Origin: Omphiscola glabra
Lineage: Eukaryota; Mollusca; Gastropoda; Lymnaeidae
NCBI GenBank assembly: GCA_964017045.1
Contig: OZ024806.1
Span: forward strand, 24,840,003 to 24,904,002
Direction of reading: 5' to 3'
Length of the DNA: 64,000 nt
A model generated the notes under the pieces. The model searched no databases and was not told the DNA's origin. It worked only from the letters and a program-made list of their open reading frames with translations. Shown piece after piece: positions 1-10,110 of this stretch. The translations under genes and the position numbers were made by a program. Position 1 is the first letter of the stretch. Each line of letters begins with the position of its first letter.

Positions 1-75
1 CGTCTAGGCTTGTCAAGGCTTTTATCTCTAGGTGTCTAGGCTTGTCAGGGCTGTTACCTTTAGGTGTCTAGGCTA
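1..75. repeat. Minisatellite, ~31-bp unit, cut by window edge
   Basis: About two and a half copies of a roughly 31-bp unit containing gtgtctaggcttgtcagggc. The array runs off the left edge, so its true length is unknown. No coding potential is visible. Confidence 0.75.
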
Positions 76-107
76 CTCATTTTGCGAGTCCTCATTGTTC
101 ACTTAAC

Positions 108-365
108 TGAATGACTGTTGAAAACTTGCTGTGGATTGTACAAGCTGATGAGGCAGGCTTACTTTTGCAGCTCAATCCTTTGAGATTAAGTGAACCCCTC
201 ACGTCCAAACAAAGAGCACGGCAAGGAAAATCAGAAACGACTCCAATCCAACTAGGACCAAAAGAACAACATGTGTCCCACGTGCTGGAAATTTGTCCTG
301 CCACAAATAAGACTGGCCGGCCACCATGTACTCACTTTTGAATACAACCTTTGTCATTATCACAC
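108..365 (+). mobile_element. LINE (non-LTR retrotransposon) ORF2 C-terminal remnant, copy 1
   Basis: This stretch is homologous along its length to 31840-32118, with substitutions and small indels. The frame is broken. A downstream segment still reads NMCPTCWKF and then, after a gap, LAGHHVLTFEYNL, which matches the terminal CPxC...GH zinc-finger-like tail that follows reverse transcriptase in many LINE proteins. The better-preserved copy 2 supplies the preceding WExLAxDRxxWR motif. This is a decayed 5'-truncated insertion. The LINE clade cannot be named from so short a tail. Confidence 0.6.
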
Positions 366-631
366 GCCCCCACCCACATAAAATATGTTGTTTTTTTCCC
401 CGCTCCAACAATACATTTTACATGAGAGAACAAACATCCACAAATATTAAATTAATTTATTTTGTTGTTTTTGTGTGGTCCTTTTTATCCAAACCTATAA
501 AAAATAAGTCGGATCATAATACCCCCACCCCCACCCCCATTCAGCAGACCTAAGCTATTGACTACGGAGACCCCTAGACTTAGCTGGTGTTTACAGCCAT
601 GGCGCGTGCGGAGAGATCACCCATCGCCGCT
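366..631. other. AT-rich spacer, no gene seen
   Basis: It contains short C-rich runs such as accccc repeats near 520-540 and nothing I recognise. Confidence 0.5.
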
Positions 632-1105
632 AGGTGTCTCACCGTCGACCTTTTGATTTTGTTGAAATGAACTAAATTACTTGTGGGATAAATGGAGGCA
701 GGGGCGTAAATAGGTGACTCACTGTCGACCTTGGATTTTGTTAAAATGGACTGAATTACTTGTGGGATAAAAGGAGGCAGGGGCGTAAATAGGTGACTCA
801 CTGTCGACCTTGGATTTTGTTGAAATGGACTGAAATGCTTGTGGGATAAAAGGAGGCAGGGGCGTAAATAGTAGACTCACTGTCGACCTTGGATTTTGTT
901 GAAATTGACTGAAATGCTTGTGGGATAAAAGGAAGCAGGGGCGTAAATAGGTCACTCACTGCAGACCTTGGATTTTGTTGAAATGGACTGAAATGCTTGT
1001 GGGATAAAAGGAAGCAGGGGCGTAAATAGGTGACTCACTGCCGACCATGGATTTTGTTGAAATGGACTGAAATACTTGCGGGATAAAAGGAGGCAGGGGC
1101 GTAGG
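632..1105. repeat. Tandem array, 79-bp unit x 6
   Basis: Six direct copies of a 79-bp unit start near 635, 714, 793, 872, 951 and 1030. Each carries cgaccttggattttgttgaa and later ggcaggggcgtaaatag. The copies are highly similar, so the array is fairly young. The 73-78 aa minus-strand open frames across it come from the repeat and are not genes. Confidence 0.9.
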
Positions 1106-2265
1106 TCAGTAAAATAGAAGCCAGAAAAAGAAATCCCTAAATGAGGTTACCAAAATAAATCCCTTAATGTACGATGTAAATTGTATGGGAAAACCTAAGA
1201 AAAAAACCACAGGAAATAACGAACTGAGAGTTACAATAAATACTTTCACAATGAGTAAATTTTATTACTCACAGTATTTGAAAATAAATTTTAAAAAAAT
1301 TAAAATAAATAAAAAGATTTACAATAAATTAAAAAAAAAAAACAGAAGGTCAAGGTCAACAGGTAGCTTCGATGAATAAATAGATTGTCTCGAAATGAAG
1401 AGATTCCAATCTGTGTTTCACATTTTTAGCTACCGCATTCGGCAAATTGTAGAAGTAATTAGAGTAGATAAAGTCTGGTTGGGGAAACACGTCACCCAAA
1501 CACGTGACTTTCCCGGCATGCAAAGGGGCCTGACGTTTATTAAAGTATGTGAACTAATAAATTATGCATCCTTTTATTTACCATTCGTCGACTTTAACTG
1601 CGTACACAATCGGTATTCAATATCGGGACAGATAATACGAAACTCGCCGACAGCTTCTCGATTAATAACTATTAATAAAATGAAACTAACAATTTTATGA
1701 CCAGGGGCTGAGAAAGGGAATGTGGAGGGGGCGTTCTGCCCCGAGCTGTACTTTTTCCTTCATATTGTGGGGCGAAGGCGTTTTCGGCTGACTGCGGGGT
1801 TTATTTCGTATAAAGTGGGGGGGGGGGCGACATTAACCTTAACCCGGGGCGGCACTTACCAAATTTACGCTGCCGACAGTTAGCAGATGTAATTTTTATA
1901 TATATATATATATTTTTTATTCTGAGAGCAGTACAAATGTTGACAACTTCTGTTGTTGCCCCACGGCTTCCATTATGCCAGTGTAACGCTGTTTTTCATT
2001 TTGAAAATGTTTCTCCTAAACTTAAAGGAAACGAAACAAATTAAATTATATTCCTGAACATCTTCGATTTTCACGTGAGAACATTTTGAATAGTTTAAAA
2101 ATGGCGATTATAGCACGCAGCTTTGATCCGTGTGGGAGAAACGGTATAGAGTTTTCGCATGGTTTGGTTTGAAAGATGAGCACAATAGGTAACTATAGCT
2201 GTCTGTGGGTTTGTACTAGGCAGGTGTAAATAATCTAATTTCATTTAATATTATGGTTATATCTA
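1106..2265. other. Non-repetitive AT-rich DNA, no gene recognised
   Basis: A 101-codon plus-strand frame at 1395-1700 has no recognisable motif and no clear splice or codon signature. A G-rich patch lies at 1705-1850 and includes a run of about a dozen G. A short TA microsatellite lies near 1897-1912. Confidence 0.5.
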
Positions 2266-2770
2266 GAAATTTGACAGAATGTCCAGAAAGTTGACAGGAT
2301 TCAAGAAAGTTGAAAGAATGTCCAAAAAGTTGACATAATGTCCAGAACGTTGACAGAATGTCCAGAAAGCTGACAGAATATCCAGAAAGCTGACAGAATG
2401 TCCAGAAAGTTGACAGAATGTCCAGAATATTGACAGACTTCCAGAAATGTTACAGAATGCTCAGAAAGTTGAAAGAATGTCCAGAAAATTGACAGAATGT
2501 CCCGAATGTTGACAGAATCTTCAGAAAGTTGACGGAATGTCCAGAAAATTGGCAGAATGTCTTGAAAGTTGACAGAATGTCCAGAATGTTGACAGAATGT
2601 CCAGAAAGTTGACAGAATGTCCAGAAAGTTGACAGAATGTCCAGAAAATTGACAAACTGTCCAGAAAGTTGACAGAATGTCCAGAAATTTGACAGAATGT
2701 CATAAAATGTAACAGAATGTCTAGAAAGTTGACAGAATGTCCAGAATGTTGACATAATGTTGACAGAATG
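2266..2770. repeat. Minisatellite, 20-bp unit, ~25 copies
   Basis: The unit is close to tgacagaatgtccagaaagt, with scattered substitutions. Read on the minus strand it gives a 143-codon frame of FWTFCQLSGHSVN-type repeats. The composition follows directly from the repeat, so I do not call a gene. Confidence 0.92.
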
Positions 2771-3500
2771 CCCTGAGATTTGGGAAGTAAATTTTATAGA
2801 GGATCGAAATGAGTTTAAGAATTCAATTAGTTGTTGGAAATCATTTGTTGCCATTGTAAAGACACCAATGACATTTATCAACGTATCTCTTATAAAATAA
2901 TACCAGAATATGCCTTCTATACCATGTATTCAAAACGAACCATAAACAAGGCAGGCGTAACTAGGACCTATTTTTGTACCTATGGCAACGTCCATTCCAG
3001 CGCCTTGTCTCCGATTTACCCACTTACATTAAGGACGCCAACCACACTTTAAAACCTGTAATTCCTTAAGGAAGATAAACCTTTACTTATGGCGATAACA
3101 ATAATGGCGAACTCGAAATACCAAAGGTTTTCAACTGCTATCTATAAATTGTTTTTCACTGCGCTTAATGAGATTATTTTTTTTAACTGCGTTAGGTTCG
3201 TAACAATTTCTTCTAATTTTTTTTCTGAAATAGCTGGTGATATAAATCTGCGGTGTATTAGAATATTAATATAAAATTATTTTATATGAAAAATATGTAA
3301 AAAGTATTTATATGAAAAACTTGTTGTTGTATGTTGTTTAATTAAACACAAAGTATATCTGCCTTATCAACTACTTAATATTGTTTCACTTTTCTTGAGA
3401 GAATTTTAAGGTTTCTAAAAAATTTATAATACATTATTTTATGTTTTCAAAGCATTATTTGTAACAATGGAAAGAAGACTAACAGCATTACATAGATTAT
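2771..3500. other. AT-rich unique DNA, no gene seen
   Basis: Only short open frames of 60-73 codons are present. They have no recognisable domains. Confidence 0.5.
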
Positions 3501-3612
3501 ATGTTACAACATATAGTTTACCAGTCACAAGGTATGGTTGACCAGTCACAAGGTATAGTTGACCCGTCACAGCGTATAGCTGACCTGTCACAACGTGTAG
3601 TTGACCAGTCAC
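3501..3612. repeat. Minisatellite left arm, ~21-bp unit
   Basis: About five copies of a unit like ttgaccagtcacaaggtata. The same unit resumes at 4246, so the array is split by an insertion. Confidence 0.85.
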
Positions 3613-4245
3613 CCTTCCCGGGGTTCCGGTTGACAAGTCTTTGGTGGCTTGTTGATTTGGAGAGCGTTCCACCGACCCCCTTAACGTTAACCCGGGAAAC
3701 AGAACCACCATTGCGTGTCCCTCGTGGCAGACAAGGGCATGCATTGTAACTGCTGGAATAAACGGCTCCTACAGGTGGAAGAAAAGGCAGATACAGGATA
3801 GGGATCATGATTACAAGTTGCCGTTAAGAGAAATGAGGCGAGAGGATGTGGGGGAAGCCTCTGGCCGATGTTTCTAAATACGAAGCCCCGAGAAAGCTGC
3901 TCCTATGAAACCGTTTCGCTCCATCTATTTAGCGAATTAGTTGGAGGTGGAAACACACTGTAGAATCCGTCTTAGAGGGCGTCCGAAGCTTCCTGGGGAC
4001 GGCTGGGGGGAGATATTAGGACGTTAATTTACCGTCCCGGCCTCTAGGAGAGTGGACTGCGTCTGTCGAGCGGTTGCTGGTGGGATCGGTCCACGACCGG
4101 GGAGGTCTCTGTCGTGCCCCCCGCATGGTTCGGCGTCGAGGAAACCCAGCGCCTGGCTGGTGTGTGGGGGGGGGGCGCCAGGGAGGACATAAAGAGCTTT
4201 AAGCTCGACGGCCCGCTGACACCATTTCCTAATGTGATATTTCAG
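3613..4245. mobile_element. Dispersed repeat family A, copy 1, inserted in a minisatellite
   Basis: A GC-rich ~630-bp block interrupts a 21-bp minisatellite whose unit ends at 3612 and resumes at 4246 with ttgaccagtcac on both sides. Its right part, about 3895 to 4240, is homologous to 48135-48550; both end near cggcccgctgac followed by catttcctaatgtg. I cannot assign it to a known superfamily. There is no obvious inverted terminus, and the duplicated ttgaccagtcac cannot be separated from the host array. It could be part of a longer non-autonomous element. Confidence 0.65.
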
Positions 4246-4325
4246 TTGACCAGTCACAATGTATACCAGTCAAAACGTATAGTTGACCACTGACAACATA
4301 TAGTGGACCAGTCACAACGTATTGA
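4246..4325. repeat. Minisatellite right arm, ~21-bp unit
   Basis: Continuation of the 3501-3612 array after the insertion. About four degenerate units like ttgaccagtcacaatgtata. Confidence 0.8.
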
Positions 4326-4587
4326 TGAGACAAGTCGAATTCAAACGTTGCCATAAAAGGAAATCTAGACCAGGAAAAAAATAATGACTTTATTCCAAAG
4401 TGATACACATTCACATATTGATACACGCTTCATTATGTGTAACAATGTACGATGACGTCATGAGATGACTAGCATCAATATCTTAAACAATGGTATCAAA
4501 ATAATTTTTTTACACAAATGTAATTATTATTTTTTTATAGAAATTGCTATTTAGTTGTTTTATTTAAAATACATTTACTTTATACTG

Positions 4588-4660
4588 CAGTGTATCCCCA
4601 AATGGCGGGTCACGACCCGGCACCGGGCTACGAAAGCTAAACACGGGGTCACCAGAGAAG
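4588..4660 (+). mobile_element. Possible hAT-like terminal fragment
   Basis: It begins cagtgtatccccaaatggcg and continues with gggtcacgacccgg, the style of hAT non-autonomous termini (CAGTG start, then G/C-rich blocks). The opposite end was not found and no target duplication could be paired. Confidence 0.3.
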
Positions 4661-4734
4661 TAAACATTTTCTATGTACATTTTAAACCAGGTGTTATTTT
4701 ACACGTCAGCCCCCATTCCACTAATTCAGTTTAG

Positions 4735-5255
4735 TTGTGTTGAGAGAGCTATACAGAGAGATACAGAGAGAGACAGAGAAAAACGGAGAGAGAGACAGAT
4801 ATATAGAGACATAGAGAGATAAACAAAGAGAGAGACATACAGACATAGAGAGAGAGAGAGAGAAAGAGACAGAGAGAGACAGAAAGAGAGACAGACATAG
4901 AGAGAGAGAGATAAACAGAGAGAGATATGGGGAGACAGACAGAGTGAGAGAGAGAGAGAGAGAGGGACAGGCAGAGATAGGCAGAGATAGAAAGAGAGAC
5001 AAAACAGAAATAGTGAGAGCCAGAAAAGATAGATAAATGGAGAGAGAGTGAGAGACAGACAGAGAGAGAGAGGGGCGAGACAGACATACAGCGAGAGAGA
5101 GAAGGCAAAGATAGAAACAAGAGACCGACAGAAAAACAGAGAAAGACAGGCAGAAACAGGCAGATTAATATGGTGAGAGACATACAATGAGATGACAAGG
5201 GGAGACAGATAGACAGAGTAAGAGAGAGAGAGAGACAGAGAGAGATAGAGAAATT
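4735..5255. repeat. GA/GACA-rich microsatellite
   Basis: About 520 bp of imperfect gagagaca repeats. It produces three long overlapping minus-strand frames of almost only Leu, Ser, Cys and Val, which are artefacts. Confidence 0.93.
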
Positions 5256-5634
5256 AACGTGTACACATATCAAACAGTGTCCAATCTAGGATGTTTCGTT
5301 AGTTAAAGCTGTTGACAATACAGCCGACTAAGAATTTCCTCTACATGGTATTTTATTTTTAACAAAGCAGCTGAAGAAATGTTCAAATTTGATTGATAAT
5401 TAGGTTACATCAATCAAGCAAGCCATTGACTGTAAGATTGTTGTGGCACTGAGCAGGGATGGTCTTGAGCGATGACAGGCGCTAATTTGGAACTTGTTTT
5501 GGTGCGGCGTAGCGTTGCATTGTAGAATTCACATGGTGGTTTTTTTTTCTGAGAAAAGTGTGCCATTGTTTTAACTGCTGCTATCTCAAGAGCGCTTACA
5601 GTTTATAATCTTCAAATAATTTAAACATAGCTCT

Positions 5635-5720
5635 GAACTGAAACCTACAACTGAACTGAAACATACCGCTGAACTGAAACCTACAACTGAACTGAAACCT
5701 ACAACTGAACTGAAACATAC
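5635..5720. repeat. Minisatellite, ~18-bp unit x ~5
   Basis: Copies of ctgaactgaaacctacaa lie immediately upstream of the hAT MITE at 5758. Confidence 0.8.
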
Positions 5721-5757
5721 CGAGTCCATTAAACGTCCTTTTTTTATTTTATGATAG

Positions 5758-5948
5758 CAGTGGCGTAGCGAGCTTAACTCGCGCCCGGGGCACAATACCT
5801 TTTTAGCGCCCCCAATACCTTTTTAGCGCCCCCCCCCTATTCGAAAACCATACAATATTATAGTAAAATATACCATTTGGCGCCCCTTTGTGATTAGCAT
5901 CCGGGGCATGATGCCCCCCCCCTTTGCCCTCCCCTCACTACGCCACTG
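5758..5948. mobile_element. hAT MITE with perfect 8-bp target duplication
   Basis: A 191-bp element begins cagtggcgtagc and ends ctacgccactg, a matching inverted terminal repeat. It is bounded by tatgatag at 5750-5757 and again at 5949-5956. The 8-bp duplication and the CAGTGG terminus are hallmarks of the hAT superfamily. The interior is non-coding and rich in gcgccc and ccccccc blocks. It must have been moved in trans by an autonomous hAT not seen here. Related copies lie at 19096-19300 and probably 28775-28994. Confidence 0.88.
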
Positions 5949-6454
5949 TATGATAGATCCCCCGAAGACATCTAGTGAACGGGAAAAATAATCAAAGGGA
6001 AAAAGTCACGGAACGATAAATCATTGGCAAACAACGTGACAGGAAAAGAATAGGAAAATTAGACGCATTTACACAAATGCATTGAATGGTATCTAATGCA
6101 TACATACATACATAAGACTGAAAGTAAAGCATTGAAAATTATATTTAAATAAATAGACACTTTTAGAATTAATTTTATGACAGAAGTTGGAGAAGCACGC
6201 TGGCAAAGTCTGACAGGATTGGGAAACAGATGTTTTTAACATATATATATATATATTTCGATCCAAAGTCCATTGATGCTGTTTCACACACACACATCTG
6301 TCACCATCAGCATGACAATCCTTTGTCGCGAAAGCTTAATCTTCACCCAATCGTTTACTACCATTTATTTAATATGTAATATTCATGTTTATTGGTGTCA
6401 TGGGAAAAAATTAAATAATTATGAAAAAATCATAGAATTAAATTTGTGATTATA
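5949..6454. other. Unique AT-rich DNA, no gene seen
   Basis: It has a short TA microsatellite near 6240-6256 and nothing else recognised. Confidence 0.5.
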
Positions 6455-6530
6455 AAATGTATACATAACACAAATAACCCACACATGCTTAACAACAAGC
6501 GAGAATCGAACCACTAACCTAATGCTCCGA
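6455..6530 (-). mobile_element. tRNA-like SINE fragment, copy 1
   Basis: On the minus strand the segment reads ttagtggttcgattctcgct, a tRNA T-arm with an internal B box (GGTTCGAnnC). The same sequence plus its downstream extension recurs at 7440-7520. There is no A box and no full cloverleaf, so this is a SINE or tRNA-pseudogene fragment, not a tRNA gene. Confidence 0.5.
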
Positions 6531-6533
6531 ATC

Positions 6534-6702
6534 TTCAAGACAAATTTAAAAACTCATCTATTTCGCAAACACCTTCTGGGGTGAAGATGTCTACCATCTT
6601 TTCCAGCTAGTTAGTATCTCCCAGCTTTGTTTTGTACCGCGCTTCGAGCCTTTGGGGATGAAGCGGGATTTTTCAAATGAACTTTATTATTATTATTATA
6701 CT
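6534..6702 (+). mobile_element. LINE 3' tail with last ORF2 codons
   Basis: From 6534 the plus strand reads FKTNLKTHLFRKHLLG and a stop at 6582-6584. This matches the FKxxLKTHLF ending of many CR1/L2/RTE-like reverse transcriptase proteins. A short 3' UTR with gtaccgcgcttcgagcc follows, then a (att)n tail, as is usual for such LINEs. It is strongly 5'-truncated. The comparable fragment at 58381-58806 has the same architecture. Confidence 0.65.
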
Positions 6703-7084
6703 CAGTCTATAATAAACATTTATATGGACTTACAAATAAAACTACATTTAATAAAATGTTTTTCTGTGACTTGTTTTTTTTTTTCATGTGAATACTTTTC
6801 GAAAAGCCAGATTAACACTGATGGGTAATATGTCTACTGCCATCATGCGTATCTAGTTTTACCATAAAAGTGTTTTTGCATTACTCAAGCCGTCTGTCAC
6901 GACTTGTGTGAAGCGGGGTCCACGACACAGGTTTTCCTAAACATTGAGTATAGGAATCCATTGGAAATAGCACAGGATATTAGTTCAAAGCCGGTTTATT
7001 TCTTCACATGATTTAAATTTTCTAGTTCATATGAAAGGTGTCACACTTCTTTTTAGGTTGCCAGGTTTGAGTTTATTTATCTAT

Positions 7085-7275
7085 AATCTATACTTTATAA
7101 TCTATAATCTGCATTCTATAATATATAATCTATATTCTATAATCTATATTCTATAATATATATTCCGTGATCCATATTCTATAATCTATATTTTATAATA
7201 TGGGTTCTATTAAATATATTCTAGTATCTATATTCCTAATCAATAATCTATGTTCTATATTCTATCAACTATTAT
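7085..7275. repeat. AT-rich degenerate array (tctataatctatatt)
   Basis: About 190 bp of imperfect 14-21-bp units built from tctataatctatattctata. Confidence 0.8.
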
Positions 7276-7439
7276 CTTTATTATATTTTTAACTGTATTG
7301 ACATTAAAATATTTTATGTGTGACCTACTGATCTGTATTAATTACACATTTTCTGGTAGTTCAGGCAGCATTAAATTTTAAAACAACTGGGTCACAAAGG
7401 AAAAAAAATTGGGTAAATGCCCCGATATGGCTATATATA

Positions 7440-7520
7440 GAAACCATACTACAACATGCATATAGTTAACACCAAACGAGAATCGAACCCACGATCCTAA
7501 CGGTGCTACAAGACTCACTG
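7440..7520 (-). mobile_element. tRNA-like SINE fragment, copy 2
   Basis: On the minus strand the core reads cgtgggttcgattctcg, with a B box at about 7478-7493, and continues into tttggtgttaac. It shares this core and downstream sequence with 6455-6530. Only the 3' half of a tRNA-like head is visible. Confidence 0.5.
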
Positions 7521-7629
7521 AAATAATAATATAACCGTACCAATATAATAATAAACAATAAGAACCTAATTAAACGGAAGGTATCGATATCCTAACACAA
7601 TTATATCACTACTAAGGGAAAGCCTAATG

Positions 7630-7821
7630 CAACGGTTCTCAACCTTATTAATGCCGCGACCCTTTAAAACAGTCCCTCATGTTGTGGCGACCCCCCAGCC
7701 TTTTAAATTATTTTTGTTTCACAACTGTAGATTATATGTGTTTTCAGATGTCTTTGGCGACCCCTGGCAAAGGGTCGCGCGAGCCCAAAAGGGGTCGCGA
7801 TCCATAGGTTGAGAACCGCTG
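7630..7821 (+). mobile_element. SPIN-like hAT non-autonomous element, copy 1
   Basis: A 192-bp element begins caacggttctcaacc and ends ggttgagaaccgctg, so its termini are inverted repeats. It is flanked by gcctaatg at 7622-7629 and again at 7822-7829, a perfect 8-bp hAT duplication. Interior blocks atgccgcgaccctttaaaac, tgttgtggcgacccccc and a 3' block with ggcgacccctgg and ggggtcgcgatcc match, from memory, SPIN hAT elements. The length fits an internally deleted copy, and no transposase codons remain. Two further copies are in this window. Confidence 0.85.
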
Positions 7822-7829
7822 GCCTAATG

Positions 7830-8315
7830 TAACAAATACTAGAATGGCCACTGACTCTAACCTTAGAGTCACAACTAATATATCCACTCTGAACCCCAAT
7901 CACATTTAAAGACACTTCTCAGCCGAAAGTCAAGACACATAGCGGCAACTATTCGAAGGCAGTCTTAGTCTCAGTAAACAAGTCACTAGCTCTAAGCCAA
8001 TCGAAGGTTGTTGTTAATTATCCTTTTTTTTTGAAACGCCACTACAGTCCCTACTAAACTAACCGACCACGTGGAATCACTGCTAATCCAATCTTGATGA
8101 AGACAACACTAACCAGAAACATAATGTAGGACATATTCTACCATGGCCACATCTTAACCCAATTCCATCACAAGGTCCACTTTAGCAGTTACAACCCGAA
8201 AGCGCCTTTGGCAAATCTCACTCAAACTCTAAGTTAGCATTTCATAAAACTCAAACCGTCCCTAGCTGATCTCTATTAGACATTACAAGCTCAAATCAAT
8301 ATTTACTAACTACCT
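7830..8315. other. Unique DNA, no gene seen
   Basis: I see no repeats or coding potential between the SPIN-like element and the following minisatellite. Confidence 0.5.
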
Positions 8316-8515
8316 AAACACAATCATATAAAAACAAACATATAAAACACACGCATATAAACACAAGCATATAAACACAAGCAAGCATATAAACACAAGC
8401 ATATAAACGCAAGCATATAAACACAAGCATATAAACTCAAGAATATAAACACAAGCGTATAAACACAAGCATATAAACACAATTATATAAACACAAACAT
8501 AATTATTAACACAAA
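8316..8515. repeat. Minisatellite, ~14-bp unit x ~13
   Basis: The units resemble aagcatataaacac, with occasional insertions. It lies about 340 bp beyond the 3' end of the GPCR coding region. Confidence 0.85.
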
Positions 8516-8783
8516 CATCAAAAACTCAAACGCAGTCATGTCGAGCATTCACATTATTTCATAATAAATTTGATGTCTATAGGCCACGTTCGTGTAATAA
8601 GAAATTACACTAGATTAACCACATAAAAGAAGACATCTCTACATCACAATCGGCATTCCATTCTTAATACTTCACCAAGCAAAATCAACAAGTGACACAC
8701 ATTGACACAGAAGCACGCGATGAGCAGGCATTGCGGGTGGTAGATGGAATACTGCGCAGAAGAGTCGGAGCACTGAGCAAAAT

Positions 8784-8789
8784 TTTAAT
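8784..8789 (-). terminator. Possible polyadenylation hexamer ATTAAA for the GPCR
   Basis: On the minus strand an ATTAAA lies about 65 nt beyond the GPCR stop codon. An AATAAA also overlaps the stop itself but would leave no 3' UTR. No canonical AATAAA was found between here and the 8316-8515 array, so the real site could be elsewhere. Confidence 0.25.
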
Positions 8790-8852
8790 CATTTACAAGA
8801 TGGCGGATGTGATGTCAGGGGCAGATCTGTTTAGTTTCATTTGGTTTTTTTA

Positions 8853-10073
8853 TTACAGAGTGGTTGGGGAAGAGCTACGTCTCCGCCAAAACAGCACGAG
8901 CTTGGCCAGCGTCCGCCGGAAACGTTTACTGAAACACGAGTAGAGATAGAAGTTTACCGAGGCATTTATGAGGCCGAGTAGGTTACATATGTTGCCGGCG
9001 ATTTTGATTGCCGCGCTGCCGTCGTCGAGATTGTTGCTTGACAGGTAGGTGGTGTACAGGAACAGCGCCGTCCATGGCAGCTGGCACAGCAGGAAGATCA
9101 TGACGATCGTCACCAGCAGCAGGGTGACCTTATTCTGCTCGCGGGAGAACCGGCGACTCTGGCGCTTCTTCGTGAGAGTCATCGTGACCGAAGACGGGGA
9201 GGACCTGTCCGACGTGTGGGTCGACGAAATGTTATCGGCTATGGCGTACTGGCTGCTGGCCTGGAAGCTGTTCTTCTTGTCCCTGCCGTTGGGGTGGCGG
9301 GACGTCGAGATGAGAGCGAGCTGCTCGCGCTTACGGCTTGCGAGGAAGAGCGCCCGGATCAAAACGATGTTGAAGATCGTCAGAAAGACTAGAGGAATGA
9401 ACGTGAACACCGTCACATACCACCACGAGTATCCTATCTCGTAGCCGTAGCTCTTGGCGAACTTCGTGTTCCGGCAGCGGGGGCCCGTCTCCGTGTGGAT
9501 GATCTCCAGCTCGAAAACCGTCGGCACCGTGTTGGCCATGACGAGGATGGTCACGGCCGCGGACGCGAGCTTGGCCCGGCTTACCGTACACCAGACCTTC
9601 CCGTGGATCGGGTGGCACACGGCGATGTACCGCTCCACCGTGAACACCACCGTGATCCACACCGCGACGTTGCCGGAGTAGTTGCTCAGGAACCGGCCGT
9701 AGGGGTTGAAGTGATACGCAGAGTCTCCGAGGTCCCGCTTCCGGCAGTCCAGAACGGACAGGATGAAGTTGAAGAGCAGGAAGACGCTGTCGGCCAGGGA
9801 CAGCACCAGGAGGTACACGTTGGTGGAGGTTCTCATGCTGGGCTGGAAGAGCACCAGGATGTTGAGGATGTTTCCGAGGAGACCCACCGTGGCGACCACC
9901 GGGGTCAGAACGTTCTGCACGATGAACCGCGTAGCCTGCAGCGACTCCACCACAATCACGTGATCAGCGCCCGGGGACAATGAGCTGTTGTGGAGGACCC
10001 CGTCAACGTAAGCCGGTGACGTAATGGACATGTTGACAAAGGAGCTGATATCGTGGATTGTGAGTGCCGCCAT
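8853..10073 (-). CDS. Class A GPCR, FMRFamide/GPR139-like neuropeptide receptor
   Basis: A complete seven-transmembrane receptor of 406 aa, expected at the plasma membrane, where it would couple a peptide ligand to G proteins. Visible landmarks are N-glycosylation sites N14 and N29, TM1 with GN at 67-68, TM2 with LAD (D95), TM3 ending ERY at 147-149 then IAVCHP, TM5 Pro227, a long third loop (~243-313) rich in Ser and basic residues, TM6 with CQLPW at 330-334, and TM7 NFYLY at 374-378 in place of NPxxY. A basic helix 8 (KRFRR) with Cys380 follows. The ATG at 10073 is in good Kozak context (A at -3, G at +4). The frame extends 28 codons upstream only to a GTG directly after a TAA. The coding region is intronless and much richer in GC than its flanks. 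The subfamily is inferred from the ERYIAVCHP and NFxLY patterns; the ligand is unknown. Confidence 0.93.
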   Translation of the reverse strand: MAALTIHDISSFVNMSITSPAYVDGVLHNSSLSPGADHVIVVESLQATRFIVQNVLTPVVATVGLLGNILNILVLFQPSMRTSTNVYLLVLSLADSVFLLFNFILSVLDCRKRDLGDSAYHFNPYGRFLSNYSGNVAVWITVVFTVERYIAVCHPIHGKVWCTVSRAKLASAAVTILVMANTVPTVFELEIIHTETGPRCRNTKFAKSYGYEIGYSWWYVTVFTFIPLVFLTIFNIVLIRALFLASRKREQLALISTSRHPNGRDKKNSFQASSQYAIADNISSTHTSDRSSPSSVTMTLTKKRQSRRFSREQNKVTLLLVTIVMIFLLCQLPWTALFLYTTYLSSNNLDDGSAAIKIAGNICNLLGLINASVNFYLYSCFSKRFRRTLAKLVLFWRRRSSSPTTL

Positions 10074-10082
10074 ATTTAGTCG

Positions 10083-10110
10083 TCTGAAATTGGCGAAATT
10101 TAATCCGTGA
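10083..10110 (-). promoter_or_regulatory. Candidate 3' splice acceptor just upstream of GPCR ATG
   Basis: On the minus strand a T-rich stretch ends in aatttcag, with AG at 10085-10084, ten bases before the ATG. A branch-point-like ggattaaa lies shortly upstream. A 5' UTR intron ending here would leave the whole coding region on one exon, a common arrangement for rhodopsin-like receptors. Transcript evidence is needed. Confidence 0.35.

Noticed and set aside
1395..1700. 101-codon plus-strand frame as a gene
   Set aside because: No recognisable motif, AT-rich codon use like the surroundings, and no clear promoter or splice context.
4726..5273. Three overlapping minus-strand frames of 93-174 codons rich in Leu and Ser
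   Set aside because: They come entirely from a GA/GACA microsatellite. All frames show the same low-complexity composition and there is no domain.
7473..7512. Functional tRNA gene
   Set aside because: Only the T-arm and B box are recognisable. The acceptor stem, A box and anticodon loop cannot be folded.
9049..9983. Plus-strand open frames of 66-162 codons opposite the GPCR
   Set aside because: They are antisense shadows of the GC-rich receptor gene, with no motif of their own.
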